A stretch of DNA of 64,000 nt, from positions 558,001-622,000 of the forward strand of contig NZMW01000001.1 of assembly GCA_002694685.1 (NCBI GenBank), in the 5' to 3' direction. The stretch is from Balneola sp. GTDB taxonomy: Bacteria > Bacteroidota > Rhodothermia > Balneolales > Balneolaceae. A program made the translations under genes and the position numbers. Under the pieces are notes generated by a model. The model worked only from the letters and a program-made list of their open reading frames with translations. It had not been told where the DNA came from and made no database searches. This document shows, one piece after another, positions 27,825 through 36,933 of the stretch; position 1 is the first letter of the stretch, and every line of letters starts with the position of its first letter.

Positions 27825-29177
27825 TTAGTTTCCCTCAAATTCATGAATAGTTCCGTTTGAAATACTGTGCAGCACTTTTGCTTTGTCTTCAGACATCGCT
27901 TTGTCAAACACAGTAAAGCTGGCATTTTTACCTTTTGTAAGAGTTCCCAAGGTATTGCCTAACCCAAGTATTGAAGCTGTATTTGAAGTCATAAGTTTTA
28001 CAGCATCTGATTCTGAAAGCCCTCCTTCATCAAGCAGGATCTCCAGTTTTTTAGAGAGATCTTTAAGTTCAAGTCCTGCAGAGGCATAACCAACTGAAAC
28101 ACCAGCGTCCATCAACTTCTTAATGTTGGTGACTTCAGCTTTCCAGGCTTCCAATCGCTTATCACGATAAGACTGCTCTTCTTCCGAAATTTCTTCCATC
28201 TCTTCAGCAGACTCTTCCTCTTCTTTGTCAGATTCTTCTGCTTTTTTCATTTTTGTGTACCAGTCTGGAGCTTCAGTAAAATCTATACTTGCCAAAACCG
28301 GAATATTGCGTCTCTTAAGCTCAGCTGATTTTGCATAGGCTTCTTTACCGGAGACAATTACAGCATTAAAACCGAATTCATCCTGAAGTTTCAGTAAACG
28401 CTCGATGTGTTCTTTCGTATCAACTTCGAAATAAAGCGGAGTTGTTTTATTTACTAAAGGAAACATTGCTTCCAAAACCTGATCGCGCTTAGGAGCAGGC
28501 ATTTCAGGATTCTGAGTGTAATACTTCATGTGTTGCTGAAGAGCAGTGGCATCAAACATAACTTGTCGGAATTGTGCCATCACCCCCATCATTGTGGAAG
28601 GATATGCTCCATTTCCCCAACCGCCTGGCGCTTCTTCAAAAGAACCGGCTAATGCTAAATTTTCTTTTAGCAGACCTATACTTTCAATTGCTGGGGCAAG
28701 GTAAAAAACCTCGACCTGACCCGGGAGCATGTATCCATTTGGATAAAGGGCCGCAGATGTAAATCCTGCTTTCATTCCAGCTTCAAAGGACTTGTCTTCC
28801 GTTAATAGAACCGAAGGTTTGCGTTCAGGTTGAATTCCTGCGCGGTCGTAAGGGGGATCTCCTGGATTATCGAGTTCCGGAAGATTCCTTGGTGGTTCTG
28901 GGCTTCCCCAAGTAGAAAAGCCGTCAATGAATCCGGGATATACGTGGAGACTATCTCCGCCATCTATCTCAAATGCATCAAAAGGTATCGTTACGTTTCT
29001 TCCGACAGCCTCAATCACTCCATCTCGCCAAACAATAGTAGCGGATTCGGTAACTGAACCATCAGCATTATGAATAGTAATATTTTTAAGCGCGTGTGCG
29101 GGTGTAGTCTGGGCTTGTATTGCCTGAAGACTAAAGCCCGAAAACAGCAACGCCAACAAAAGAATGTGTTTTCTCAT
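27825..29177 (-). CDS. Secreted amidohydrolase-fold protein without metal ligands, acidic insert
   Basis: A 450-residue exported protein (signal peptide about 1-22, QAIQA then Gln). It shares the family frame: ATIVWRDGVIEAVGRNV at the start, VYPGFIDGFSTWG where the DxHxH motif should be, and SILGLGNTLGTLTKGKNASFTVF at the end. Both metal His are missing, as in the third gene of the row. An unusual acidic, coiled-coil-like insert lies at about residues 312-335 (EESDKEEEESAEEMEEIS). First gene of the three-gene unit, so transcription probably starts upstream of 29177. A scaffold or partner role for the active paralogue is possible but not shown. Confidence 0.78.
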   Translation of the reverse strand: MRKHILLLALLFSGFSLQAIQAQTTPAHALKNITIHNADGSVTESATIVWRDGVIEAVGRNVTIPFDAFEIDGGDSLHVYPGFIDGFSTWGSPEPPRNLPELDNPGDPPYDRAGIQPERKPSVLLTEDKSFEAGMKAGFTSAALYPNGYMLPGQVEVFYLAPAIESIGLLKENLALAGSFEEAPGGWGNGAYPSTMMGVMAQFRQVMFDATALQQHMKYYTQNPEMPAPKRDQVLEAMFPLVNKTTPLYFEVDTKEHIERLLKLQDEFGFNAVIVSGKEAYAKSAELKRRNIPVLASIDFTEAPDWYTKMKKAEESDKEEEESAEEMEEISEEEQSYRDKRLEAWKAEVTNIKKLMDAGVSVGYASAGLELKDLSKKLEILLDEGGLSESDAVKLMTSNTASILGLGNTLGTLTKGKNASFTVFDKAMSEDKAKVLHSISNGTIHEFEGN

Positions 29178-29178
29178 A

Positions 29179-29207
29179 GCACCTGTACTGATTATGGGTT
29201 AAGGTGC
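29179..29207. repeat. Inverted repeat directly upstream of the amidohydrolase operon
   Basis: GCACCT (29179-29184) and AGGTGC (29202-29207) flank 17 nt and end just before the ATG at 29177. In the mRNA this would be a hairpin right at the translation start, so it could influence initiation. Six paired bases only, so chance is possible. Confidence 0.4.
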
Positions 29208-29315
29208 CGAAATAACTGAATTAATTAGCTATTATAAAAGCGGAGCTGATCTAAATTTTGTAAATAAAGATTGTAGTCTAATTAGAGCTCGTCTTCAGGT
29301 ACCGATAAGCAAAAA

Positions 29316-29858
29316 TCAATTCATTTCCTGTGTAAAAGCTGCTGAAGAACTTAGTGCATTCCAATAGCTGGTTTTTCCAGTAAATCCAGATTCTAAGAGA
29401 GTCTTCAATTCACTTTTGGTGATGGATACTTTTGAGTAGCCCGTAAAGTACCCTGCTTTAGACCTTGCTTCTCCCTCTTCTTCTATTGCAGCTTCTTGTA
29501 CCGCATTGTGTGCGTTTCTGAGAGCAAGAATGAAATCAGTTCTGGTAGCAACTGAGTTACCATCTTCCTCGAGGGATATTCGTACTTCTTCCAATTTCTC
29601 GGCAATGGCACTTTCAAGATTGGCTCTAGCCTGAAGTTCTGCATTAGCAATTGCGATGGTTGAATCAGAGGAAATTGCGGTTGCAAATCCATGGAATGAG
29701 GCGGAATCAGAGCTAAATCCAGATGGTGAATACCAGGCTGGATAGATAGAACTTACATCGCCAGTATCACCTGAGGTAGATTTTTGTGAAGATGAACAGG
29801 CAGTAAAAATTCCTGCAAATAAGAGTATGAAGAGCAGATTCCTAACTTTGTTGGACAT
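29316..29858 (-). CDS. LPP20-like lipoprotein
   Basis: A 180-residue lipoprotein: LLFILLFAGIFTAC is a signal peptide with lipobox, Cys at 21. After a Ser/Gly-rich linker, the mature domain starts YPAWYSPSGF and runs through FHGFATAISSDSTIAIANAELQARANL, matching the LPP20/FlgP-like fold in which an N-terminal PxW is followed by a long A-rich helix. The role is unknown; outer-membrane association is likely. Its ATG (29858) follows directly on the last base of the HtrA stop codon (29859), so it is translationally coupled to the protease. Confidence 0.72.
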   Translation of the reverse strand: MSNKVRNLLFILLFAGIFTACSSSQKSTSGDTGDVSSIYPAWYSPSGFSSDSASFHGFATAISSDSTIAIANAELQARANLESAIAEKLEEVRISLEEDGNSVATRTDFILALRNAHNAVQEAAIEEEGEARSKAGYFTGYSKVSITKSELKTLLESGFTGKTSYWNALSSSAAFTQEMN

Positions 29859-31397
29859 TCAATTCCTTTTTAATTCGATAAACCCTTTTGCATTATCCTT
29901 GTTGATAATCTCGAGGGTGACCGTTCCTTTATCATTTAGATTTCGGCCGATAAGTTCTTCTAAAGTTGAGAGATCTTCAACCTTTTCTTCTTCTATTTTC
30001 ATTATTTGCTGATCTTCTCTTAAACCCCGATTCCAGGCCTCTGAATATTTATAGACCTGATCAACAATTAAGTCAAACTTCTCAGGATTTTCTGCTGTAG
30101 CCAATGCCATAATGCGGAAGCCTAAATCAAATTCCTGATACATCACCCCGCCATTATCTCCTTCAGGAATTTCCATTGTTTCAATCGGTTCTTCATTAGC
30201 GGAGATTTCAGGAATGGGTTCCGTCTCAAGAAGTTTCAAAGTGACGTTTTTCTGTAGCTCCTTCCCATTTCTAAGAATGTTTAACTTAACTACTTCACCC
30301 GGGCGCATAACCGCCACCTGCTGCTGAAGTTGATTGGCCTCATACACTTCTTTTCCATTTACGCTGAGCACCACATCACCGGGTTCAATTCCTGCTTCCG
30401 CTGCGGCTCCGTCCGTTGATGCACTTAAAATCTCAACTCCCCGAACAGTTTTCATACCTTTTTCCAGAGCTCTGTCATAGTCAACCCCAGCAATTGAAAC
30501 CCCAAGCAGTGCACGTTGTACCTGACCATGTTCAATCAAATCTCGCGCTACTTTAATAGCCAGATTACTCGGAACTGCAAACCCATAGCCTTGATAAGAA
30601 CCTGTTTGAGACGCTATAGCCGTATTAACACCTATCAACTGTCCGCTGGTATTTACCAAAGCTCCGCCACTATTTCCTTTATTAATGGCTGCATCTGTTT
30701 GAATAAAGCTTTCAATTCTCATCTGGTCATCAATGATTTGCACATCCCTGCTTAAGGCACTTACTATACCTGCGGTAACCGTAGAGCGAAGCCTGAAAGG
30801 ATTTCCAATAGCTAATACCCATTCTCCAACATCCAGTGATTCTGAATCGCCAATAGTTACTTTAGGAAGATCTTCTCCATTGATTTTAATAACAGCCAGA
30901 TCAGTACTCGAGTCGATACCTACCACTTTCGCGGGATACTCCCTTTTATCATTCAGAACAACTCTTAATCCCTTTTCAACAGCACCTTCAATAACGTGGT
31001 AATTCGTAAGGATATAACCATCACCCGTAATCAACACTCCTGACCCAACCGTTCGGGCACGCCTTGGCATTAAACGATCCCAAATACTTTCTCCCTCTTC
31101 CTCATCAAATTCTTGGCCATTATTAGGAATGGCATCGTCGATGGGTACAATAGCTTCGATATAAACTACAGTAGGGGTAACTTCTTCGGCTATTTTTTTA
31201 AACAAAAACCGTGCATCAGCTCCTTCTAATTCTTCGTCAGTTATAAATGGTGATTCACTTCGGGTGATTTCTGTGGTTCTGACTTCAGCCAATGGAGCAA
31301 GCTCTTCATTGATTGTATATAACGCGATAAGCGTGCCAGCCGTTATGCCAATCATGATTAGCAAAATTGCAGTAAGTACTAAATCTTTTCTCTTCAT
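29859..31397 (-). CDS. HtrA/Deg-family serine protease with two PDZ domains
   Basis: A 512-residue periplasmic protease/chaperone anchored by an N-terminal helix (about 7-28). The trypsin-like domain has the full triad: H134 (TNYHVI), D166 (STDLAVIKI) and S243 (GNSGGAL). PDZ1 (about 295-390) has LLGVSIAGVD as carboxylate loop and AAEAGIEPGDVVLSVNG; PDZ2 covers about 425-512. Proteins of this type degrade misfolded envelope proteins and are often under envelope stress control; no such site is visible here. The recO gene lies 8 nt upstream and the LPP20-like gene overlaps at its stop, so the three form one transcription unit. Confidence 0.93.
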   Translation of the reverse strand: MKRKDLVLTAILLIMIGITAGTLIALYTINEELAPLAEVRTTEITRSESPFITDEELEGADARFLFKKIAEEVTPTVVYIEAIVPIDDAIPNNGQEFDEEEGESIWDRLMPRRARTVGSGVLITGDGYILTNYHVIEGAVEKGLRVVLNDKREYPAKVVGIDSSTDLAVIKINGEDLPKVTIGDSESLDVGEWVLAIGNPFRLRSTVTAGIVSALSRDVQIIDDQMRIESFIQTDAAINKGNSGGALVNTSGQLIGVNTAIASQTGSYQGYGFAVPSNLAIKVARDLIEHGQVQRALLGVSIAGVDYDRALEKGMKTVRGVEILSASTDGAAAEAGIEPGDVVLSVNGKEVYEANQLQQQVAVMRPGEVVKLNILRNGKELQKNVTLKLLETEPIPEISANEEPIETMEIPEGDNGGVMYQEFDLGFRIMALATAENPEKFDLIVDQVYKYSEAWNRGLREDQQIMKIEEEKVEDLSTLEELIGRNLNDKGTVTLEIINKDNAKGFIELKRN

Positions 31398-31405
31398 AAA
31401 ATTAC

Positions 31406-32134
31406 CTATAGCATCTGTTCAAAAATAGCGTCCGACCTTCTTTCCTGATATCCATCAATATGATATTTAAAATAGACATCTAAATGATGAACAAGTTGCT
31501 TGAGCTCAGCATTCTCTAATCCTACTTTAAATATATTTTTACTCTTAGTGGACATTCCTAAAATCAGAAAACGAGTTTGTGCCTCTGTTAGTTTGTAAGA
31601 CAATTCTTCTTCCGACTGTTCCGAAATATTTCCACTGGAAACGTTTAAATAAGCAATCTTTGGAATCTCGGTTAATCCGCTGATTAATCCAATACCTGAA
31701 ATTTCTGCCAAACGCAGCTGCACGTACGCAAAAACTGAAGGGTAAGTTTCTTCAGCATCACCTAACCACTCTATAAAGTTTAGCGTGAATTCAAAAACGG
31801 CGTCATTAACTTCATGCTCGTGCACTAACTGGGAAACAATCTCAAGCGTTGCATATAGGACAGCGGCTCTTTCGAAATCTTTTCTGAAGTTATTGGTGCT
31901 ATAATGGATAGAAGCTTCTGTTAAGGTCTGTACACCTCTGGTCTGTTTATAATAATAAACCACATCCAGAACTGCTCCAATTTCAAGAATACCAGCCAGC
32001 TTGTTTTTTGGCTTTTTAGCCCCCTTTGCAATAAGGGCAATCTTACCATGTTCTGCAGACAAAACTGTTAAGATTTTGCTGGATTCCTGGTAATCTATAG
32101 CCCGTAAAATAATAGCTTGGGTGTGTGTAATCAT
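31406..32134 (-). CDS. recO: DNA repair protein RecO
   Basis: A 242-residue RecO. The N-terminal OB fold is recognisable (HTQAIILRAIDYQESSKILTVLS, then IALIAKGAKKPKNKLAGIL), followed by a helical domain (ATLEIVSQLVHEHEVNDAVFEF) and a C-terminal LDVYFKYHIDGY. In recombinational repair RecO works with RecR to load RecA on SSB-coated gaps. No zinc-finger Cys cluster is visible. First gene of the recO-htrA-lipoprotein unit; 60 nt separate it from the membrane protein upstream. Confidence 0.9.
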   Translation of the reverse strand: MITHTQAIILRAIDYQESSKILTVLSAEHGKIALIAKGAKKPKNKLAGILEIGAVLDVVYYYKQTRGVQTLTEASIHYSTNNFRKDFERAAVLYATLEIVSQLVHEHEVNDAVFEFTLNFIEWLGDAEETYPSVFAYVQLRLAEISGIGLISGLTEIPKIAYLNVSSGNISEQSEEELSYKLTEAQTRFLILGMSTKSKNIFKVGLENAELKQLVHHLDVYFKYHIDGYQERRSDAIFEQML

Positions 32135-32194
32135 CTTATTGGAACATATATCCGTGGTTGCACAAAAGAAACTCTTATTACGCTTTGGGCTGGT

Positions 32195-32680
32195 TTATTC
32201 GAAGTCCATTTTGAATTTAAAATACAGATCCAGCCTATCTTCGAGTAATTGAAATAATTCAAAGAGTTGATCCAATTCGTCCCTCTCTGATTTCACCAAC
32301 CTCATGTATCCGTTATCCATCATAATATCAAGGGTAAACCAATCTTTCCTTTCCATTCCTTTACTGAAAAGTGCCTCTCCGGAATCATGATCTGAAAACA
32401 AAAACTCTTCTACTTCCTCAAAACCAATTGTCCTCATTCTAAAACGAAAATAACTGAAAAAGCGGTAGTACTTTGAGATAGTGTAGTCATCGGTATTGAA
32501 TTCAAATTCATACCTCGAAAATATCTTAATCAAAACAGCAATTGCGAAGATCAAAAAGAATAGAGCGAATACGAATCCCAATAAGAAGCTCGCAAAAAAC
32601 AGCAGAAAATCAATAAGTGTGAAGCTCGCTTCCACTCCCAGAAATACTAAATTATTTTGTTTGTGCAGGTCGTAGTACAA
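32195..32680 (-). CDS. Hypothetical membrane protein, 161 residues
   Basis: Not recognised. Residues 20-52 are strongly hydrophobic (FTLIDFLLFFASFLLGFVFA then LFFLIFAIAVLIKIF) and form two membrane helices with a tight turn. The rest is a soluble domain with alternating strands (YEFEFNTDDYTISKYYRFF, FRMRTIGFEEVEEF, DWFTLDIMM) ending in a helix (LDQLFELFQLLEDRLDLYF). This resembles small PH-like/DUF domains attached to a membrane hairpin. It lies between recO and the carboxylase gene, same strand, with no obvious functional link. Confidence 0.6.
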   Translation of the reverse strand: MYYDLHKQNNLVFLGVEASFTLIDFLLFFASFLLGFVFALFFLIFAIAVLIKIFSRYEFEFNTDDYTISKYYRFFSYFRFRMRTIGFEEVEEFLFSDHDSGEALFSKGMERKDWFTLDIMMDNGYMRLVKSERDELDQLFELFQLLEDRLDLYFKFKMDFE

Positions 32681-32768
32681 TCTGAGAGTTTTTAGCGATT
32701 TGAATTCTTACTGTGGTACGTGTCCGGGAACCCATAAGATTCCCATAAATCATAAGAAAGCAGATATT

Positions 32769-34400
32769 TTAGGTCTGCATCACTCCGGTCTTAAACTCTT
32801 CGATGTTGGGGTTCAGGTTTGCACATTCAATCGCACTCGAAATCCGCTCACGTGTTTCCAGTGGATTTATGATACCATCAACCCATAAACGAGAAGCTGC
32901 ATACCGAACGTCTGTTTGCTTATCGTAGCGGTCACTAATTTTCTTCATGATCTTTTCCTGATCCTCTTCGCTGACTTCTTTTCCTTTTTTCTTCATGGCA
33001 GCTACTTGAATTTGCATCAGGGTTTTCGAAGCCGAAGCACCGCTCATCACGGCAATATTAGCTGTTGGCCAGGCATACATGAATCGCGGATCATAAGCTC
33101 GCCCACACATGGCATAGTTACCTGCTCCATAGCTGTTACCCACAACAATAGTGATTTTAGGTACGGTGCTATTGCTCATCGCATTAACCATTTTGGCACC
33201 ATCTTTTATGATACCTCCATGCTCACTTCGTTTGCCAATCATAAATCCGGATACATCCTGGAAAAAGATTAACGGGATCTTCTTCTGGTTACAATTCATA
33301 ATAAATCGGGCAGCTTTGTCTGCACTGTCAGAATAGATCACTCCCCCAATCTGCATTTCTCCTTTTTTGGTACGACTCACCGTACGTTGGTTAGCGACAA
33401 TTCCTACCGACCATCCGTCAATGCGAGCAAAACCAGTAATAATAGTTTGCCCAAATCCTTTCTTGAATTCTGTGAAGCTATCCTCATCAATAATACACTT
33501 GAGAAGCTCATTCATATCATAAGGACTTGTCCGAGCCTCAGGTAAAATCTCAAAAACGTCACTTGCTGGACGTTCAGGCTCTTTACTTTCAGATCTATTG
33601 AATCCTGCCGTTTCAAAGGGCCCGAACTTATCAACCAAATCTCTGATGGTAGAAAGGCATTCTTGATCATCTTCTACTTTATAATCAGTAACTCCAGAAA
33701 TTTCTGTGTGAGTTGATGCTCCACCCAGTGTTTCATTATCCACTTCTTCACCAATAGCCGCCTTCACTAAATAGCTTCCGGCTAAAAAGACACTTCCTGT
33801 TCCATCAACAATCAGAGCTTCGTCACTCATAATGGGTAAGTAAGCGCCACCGGCCACACAGCTTCCCATAATGGCCGCGATTTGCGGGATTCCTTTTGCG
33901 GAAATGATGGCATTATTCCTAAACATGCGTCCAAAGTGATCTTTGTCAGGAAAGATCTCATCCTGCATTGGCAGAAAAACTCCTGCAGAGTCTACCAGAT
34001 AGATTAAAGGAATGTGGTTTTCGATGGCAATTTCCTGAGCGCGTAAATTTTTCTTCGCCGTTATTGGAAACCAGGCTCCTGCCTTAACCGTCGCATCGTT
34101 GGCAACGATCATACATTTTCGCCCACTTACTTCTCCAATTCCAGTGACAACACCACCGGAAGGACATCCGCCTTGTTCCTCATACATCTCATAACCAGCC
34201 CAAAGCCCCAGTTCATAAAATCGTGAGCCTTTATCAGTGAGAGTCTCGATTCGCTCACGAGCAGTTAATTTTCCTTTGCCGTGTTCTTTGTCAATTCTCT
34301 TTTGACCGCCTCCGAGCTTTATTTCACCTTCCTGTTCTCCAAATTCTTCAATTATTTTATGTAACCAATGCTTGGTAGCGCTTCCGGATTCACTGCTCAT
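32769..34400 (-). CDS. Acyl-CoA carboxylase carboxyltransferase (methylcrotonyl-CoA carboxylase beta-like)
   Basis: A 543-residue biotin-dependent carboxyltransferase. The two crotonase-like halves are clear: GKLTARERIETL, CMIVANDATVKAG, FPDKDHFGRMFRNNAI, MGSCVAGGAYLP in the first, and FITG-type FARIDGWSVGIVANQ, FMIGKRSEHGGIIKDGAKM and VGNSYGAGNYAMCGRAYDPRFMYAWP in the second. The FPD-DHFGR and AYDPRFMYAWPTA stretches favour the methylcrotonyl- or geranyl-CoA branch over propionyl-CoA carboxylase, i.e. leucine or terpene breakdown. The biotin-carrying alpha subunit is not in the window. Independent gene, with divergent GWxTD gene upstream. Confidence 0.88.
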   Translation of the reverse strand: MSSESGSATKHWLHKIIEEFGEQEGEIKLGGGQKRIDKEHGKGKLTARERIETLTDKGSRFYELGLWAGYEMYEEQGGCPSGGVVTGIGEVSGRKCMIVANDATVKAGAWFPITAKKNLRAQEIAIENHIPLIYLVDSAGVFLPMQDEIFPDKDHFGRMFRNNAIISAKGIPQIAAIMGSCVAGGAYLPIMSDEALIVDGTGSVFLAGSYLVKAAIGEEVDNETLGGASTHTEISGVTDYKVEDDQECLSTIRDLVDKFGPFETAGFNRSESKEPERPASDVFEILPEARTSPYDMNELLKCIIDEDSFTEFKKGFGQTIITGFARIDGWSVGIVANQRTVSRTKKGEMQIGGVIYSDSADKAARFIMNCNQKKIPLIFFQDVSGFMIGKRSEHGGIIKDGAKMVNAMSNSTVPKITIVVGNSYGAGNYAMCGRAYDPRFMYAWPTANIAVMSGASASKTLMQIQVAAMKKKGKEVSEEDQEKIMKKISDRYDKQTDVRYAASRLWVDGIINPLETRERISSAIECANLNPNIEEFKTGVMQT

Positions 34401-34516
34401 GTTCTATTATCTTTATTGTTTGTATAATGTTGATTCGAATGCTGCGTTGAAAATAGGGATTATATTTAATGAGTAAACCCCGATATTTACCTAATTCATT
34501 CAAAAAAGCGACTTTC

Positions 34517-35881
34517 ATGAGCAAGCGGTTAATAGTATTATTTCTTTTTATTGGAATTTCCACCTCAATTTTTGCGCAAAGAGTATCTTATCGCCAGCTG
34601 GTAATGAGATCGCAAAGCCCTACAATATTTATAGATGATATTATTCTTCCCGGTGAGAATGGAAATTCAACCCTTGCCTTCGTCTTCAGATTCAATAATG
34701 ATTTTATTCCATTTAAGAAATTGCCCTTAAATAATAATCTGGATGCTCCCGAGGGATCTGAATTTTATTCAACTATTCGGTTAAGCAATGAGATTTTTGA
34801 AGGCAAACTAAAGCGAAGAGGCGAACCTTCAGCAAATTCGGTATCCAGAGATGTCTGGACGGACACCCTATTTGCATCGAATTTTGATCAAACTCAATCT
34901 GCTAAACAATATGCTTCCGGATATCTAACCTCTCAACTGGCGCCAGGTAACTATAACTACATCTTACAGCTTGCAATGATGCAGGAAGTAAATGAGAGAA
35001 ACACGACCAGACAAGGAATTAGCATCCCTGACCTTTCAACCAAAGAAACAGGCGAGATCATCTTCATCAGGTCCAGAAATAACAATCAGCTGGAATTATT
35101 GAATATGGAAGATAATGTTCCTTTTGGTGATGACTTTATTGTTCTTGTTCGCCTGCCTAAGTATTCAGAATCAGACGAATACCAGGTTAAAGTCAATCGA
35201 GCAAGAACTTCCAGAAAAGACACTACTTCGGGTAACAATATCTTTTCATCTGATTTAAAAACGGAGAATATTTTTACCAATTCTATCGTGAAATTAATCA
35301 ATAAAGACCGGCCAACTCTTCAGTTGACTCAAGGGAATAATGATTACACCTATGCAGTCATCAATATTCCAGGAAGTACTTTAGAAAATGACTCCTACTT
35401 TTTATCTGTAAGCAAGAAAGGCGATGAAAATCCTGTAGCCAGAAAATTCTTCCGTTCCTACTGGCCGGATATGCCTGCAAGTCTCTACAACCTTGATGTA
35501 GCCATTAGCAACCTTCATTATATAATTCCGGAGAAAGAAGTTGAGAAACTAAATGAAGGCAACGACAGGAAAAGAGAAGAAAAATTCAGAGAGTTTTGGG
35601 ATAGCAAAGATCCCACTCCCAAGACAGTCTACAATGAATTAATGGCTGAATATTACCGCCGTATCGACTATGCCTTTAAAGAATTTGGAAGCCAGGAAAA
35701 CCCATTAGGTCATGAAAGTGATCAGGGTGAAGTGTACATCAAATACGGCCCTCCATCAGATAAAGAACGCAGATTTCCTGAAAGTGGTAAAACGCTGGAA
35801 GTATGGAAATATCCTAGCCGTACCTTTGTATTTGAAGCAAGTACAGGCTTTGGGGATTTCGTTTTAGTTGCTACTCGTTAA
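34517..35881 (+). CDS. Secreted GWxTD-domain protein
   Basis: A 454-residue exported protein. The start at 34517 is preferred over 34469 because it opens a signal peptide (RLIVLFLFIGISTSIFA, Gln at +1). The C-terminal part is a GWxTD-type domain: KFREFWDSKDPTP, NELMAEYYRRIDYAF, then GHESDQGEVYIKYGPPSDKE and LEVWKYPSRTFVFE. The G-W of the name is G-H here. Such proteins are common and unexplained in Bacteroidota, Balneolota and related phyla. First gene of a plus-strand run into pdxA (41-nt gap). Confidence 0.78.
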   Translation: MSKRLIVLFLFIGISTSIFAQRVSYRQLVMRSQSPTIFIDDIILPGENGNSTLAFVFRFNNDFIPFKKLPLNNNLDAPEGSEFYSTIRLSNEIFEGKLKRRGEPSANSVSRDVWTDTLFASNFDQTQSAKQYASGYLTSQLAPGNYNYILQLAMMQEVNERNTTRQGISIPDLSTKETGEIIFIRSRNNNQLELLNMEDNVPFGDDFIVLVRLPKYSESDEYQVKVNRARTSRKDTTSGNNIFSSDLKTENIFTNSIVKLINKDRPTLQLTQGNNDYTYAVINIPGSTLENDSYFLSVSKKGDENPVARKFFRSYWPDMPASLYNLDVAISNLHYIIPEKEVEKLNEGNDRKREEKFREFWDSKDPTPKTVYNELMAEYYRRIDYAFKEFGSQENPLGHESDQGEVYIKYGPPSDKERRFPESGKTLEVWKYPSRTFVFEASTGFGDFVLVATR

Positions 35882-35922
35882 TTCTGTTTATTGCTTTCAA
35901 TTAGCTGTAATTTACAGGTGCA

Positions 35923-36933
35923 ATGAGTACACAAAGAATACCACGTATCGCAATTTCTGTTGGTGATTTCAATGGAATTGGTCCTGAAATCATTTTAAAA
36001 AGTCTCGCTCAGAAAGACTTAGACAAGTCTACACCCATAGTAGCGTGCCCTAAGCAAGTTCTTCAGGAAGCTTCAGAGTTATTATCTACTCCCATCAACT
36101 TTCATCTAACCACTGACAGCTCCGACATAAAAGATGGCGCTATAAATATTCTGGAAATTGAAACTGATCAGCTTGAAAGCACTCCCGGTGTTCTTACAGC
36201 TCAAAGCGGTTTGGTAGCAATGAAATCCATTGAAAAATGTATTGAGCTTTGTATTTCAAACTCATCTGATGCAATGGTAACGGCCCCCATTTCGAAAGAA
36301 GCTATAAACCTGGCCGGATATAAAATTCCGGGACATACTGAATTTCTTGCAGAGCAAACTAATACAGAGTCCGTCTTAATGATGTTGGTAAGTGGAAACC
36401 TTCGAGTTGCCCTGGTAACGGCTCATACCCCTATCCGCAAGGTTGCCCAAACAATTACTGGGGAGCTAATACAAACGAAACTTGAACTTTTGGCTGATAG
36501 TTTGATTAGGGATTTTGGCATCAGTAAGCCAAAAATTGCAGTACTTGGTTTAAATCCCCATGCTGGAGATGGAGGTGTGATTGGCACTGAGGAAATTGAA
36601 ACCATCTCACCCCTTCTCAAGGAAATTAAAGCCAATCGGAGTGATGTTGTGATTCATGGTCCGTACCCGGCAGATGGTTTTTTCGGGCAACAGCTTCACA
36701 ACGAACATGATGCTATTTTAGCAATGTATCATGATCAGGGACTGGCTCCTTTTAAACTTCTTTCTTTTGGCAAAGGGGTGAACTTTACTGCCGGACTCCC
36801 TATCATCCGCACTTCACCGGATCATGGCACTGCTTTTGATATAGCGGGAAAAGGCGTCGCCAATCCATCCTCATTTAATGAAGCCTTTACGTTGGCTGTT
36901 GAACTTGCAAACAAACGAATTCGTGAAAACTGA
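35923..36933 (+). CDS. pdxA: 4-hydroxythreonine-4-phosphate dehydrogenase PdxA
   Basis: A 336-residue NAD-dependent enzyme of the DXP-dependent pyridoxal phosphate pathway; its product is condensed by PdxJ. Signature stretches: GDFNGIGPEIILKSL at the start, TAPISKEAINLAGY with the substrate-binding Lys, GHTEFLAEQT, the zinc ligand segments VALVTAHTPIRKV and DGFFG, and MYHDQGLAPFKLLSF near the end with DHGTAFDIAGKG. Length is normal. The following methyltransferase gene starts inside its 3' end. Confidence 0.95.
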   Translation: MSTQRIPRIAISVGDFNGIGPEIILKSLAQKDLDKSTPIVACPKQVLQEASELLSTPINFHLTTDSSDIKDGAINILEIETDQLESTPGVLTAQSGLVAMKSIEKCIELCISNSSDAMVTAPISKEAINLAGYKIPGHTEFLAEQTNTESVLMMLVSGNLRVALVTAHTPIRKVAQTITGELIQTKLELLADSLIRDFGISKPKIAVLGLNPHAGDGGVIGTEEIETISPLLKEIKANRSDVVIHGPYPADGFFGQQLHNEHDAILAMYHDQGLAPFKLLSFGKGVNFTAGLPIIRTSPDHGTAFDIAGKGVANPSSFNEAFTLAVELANKRIREN

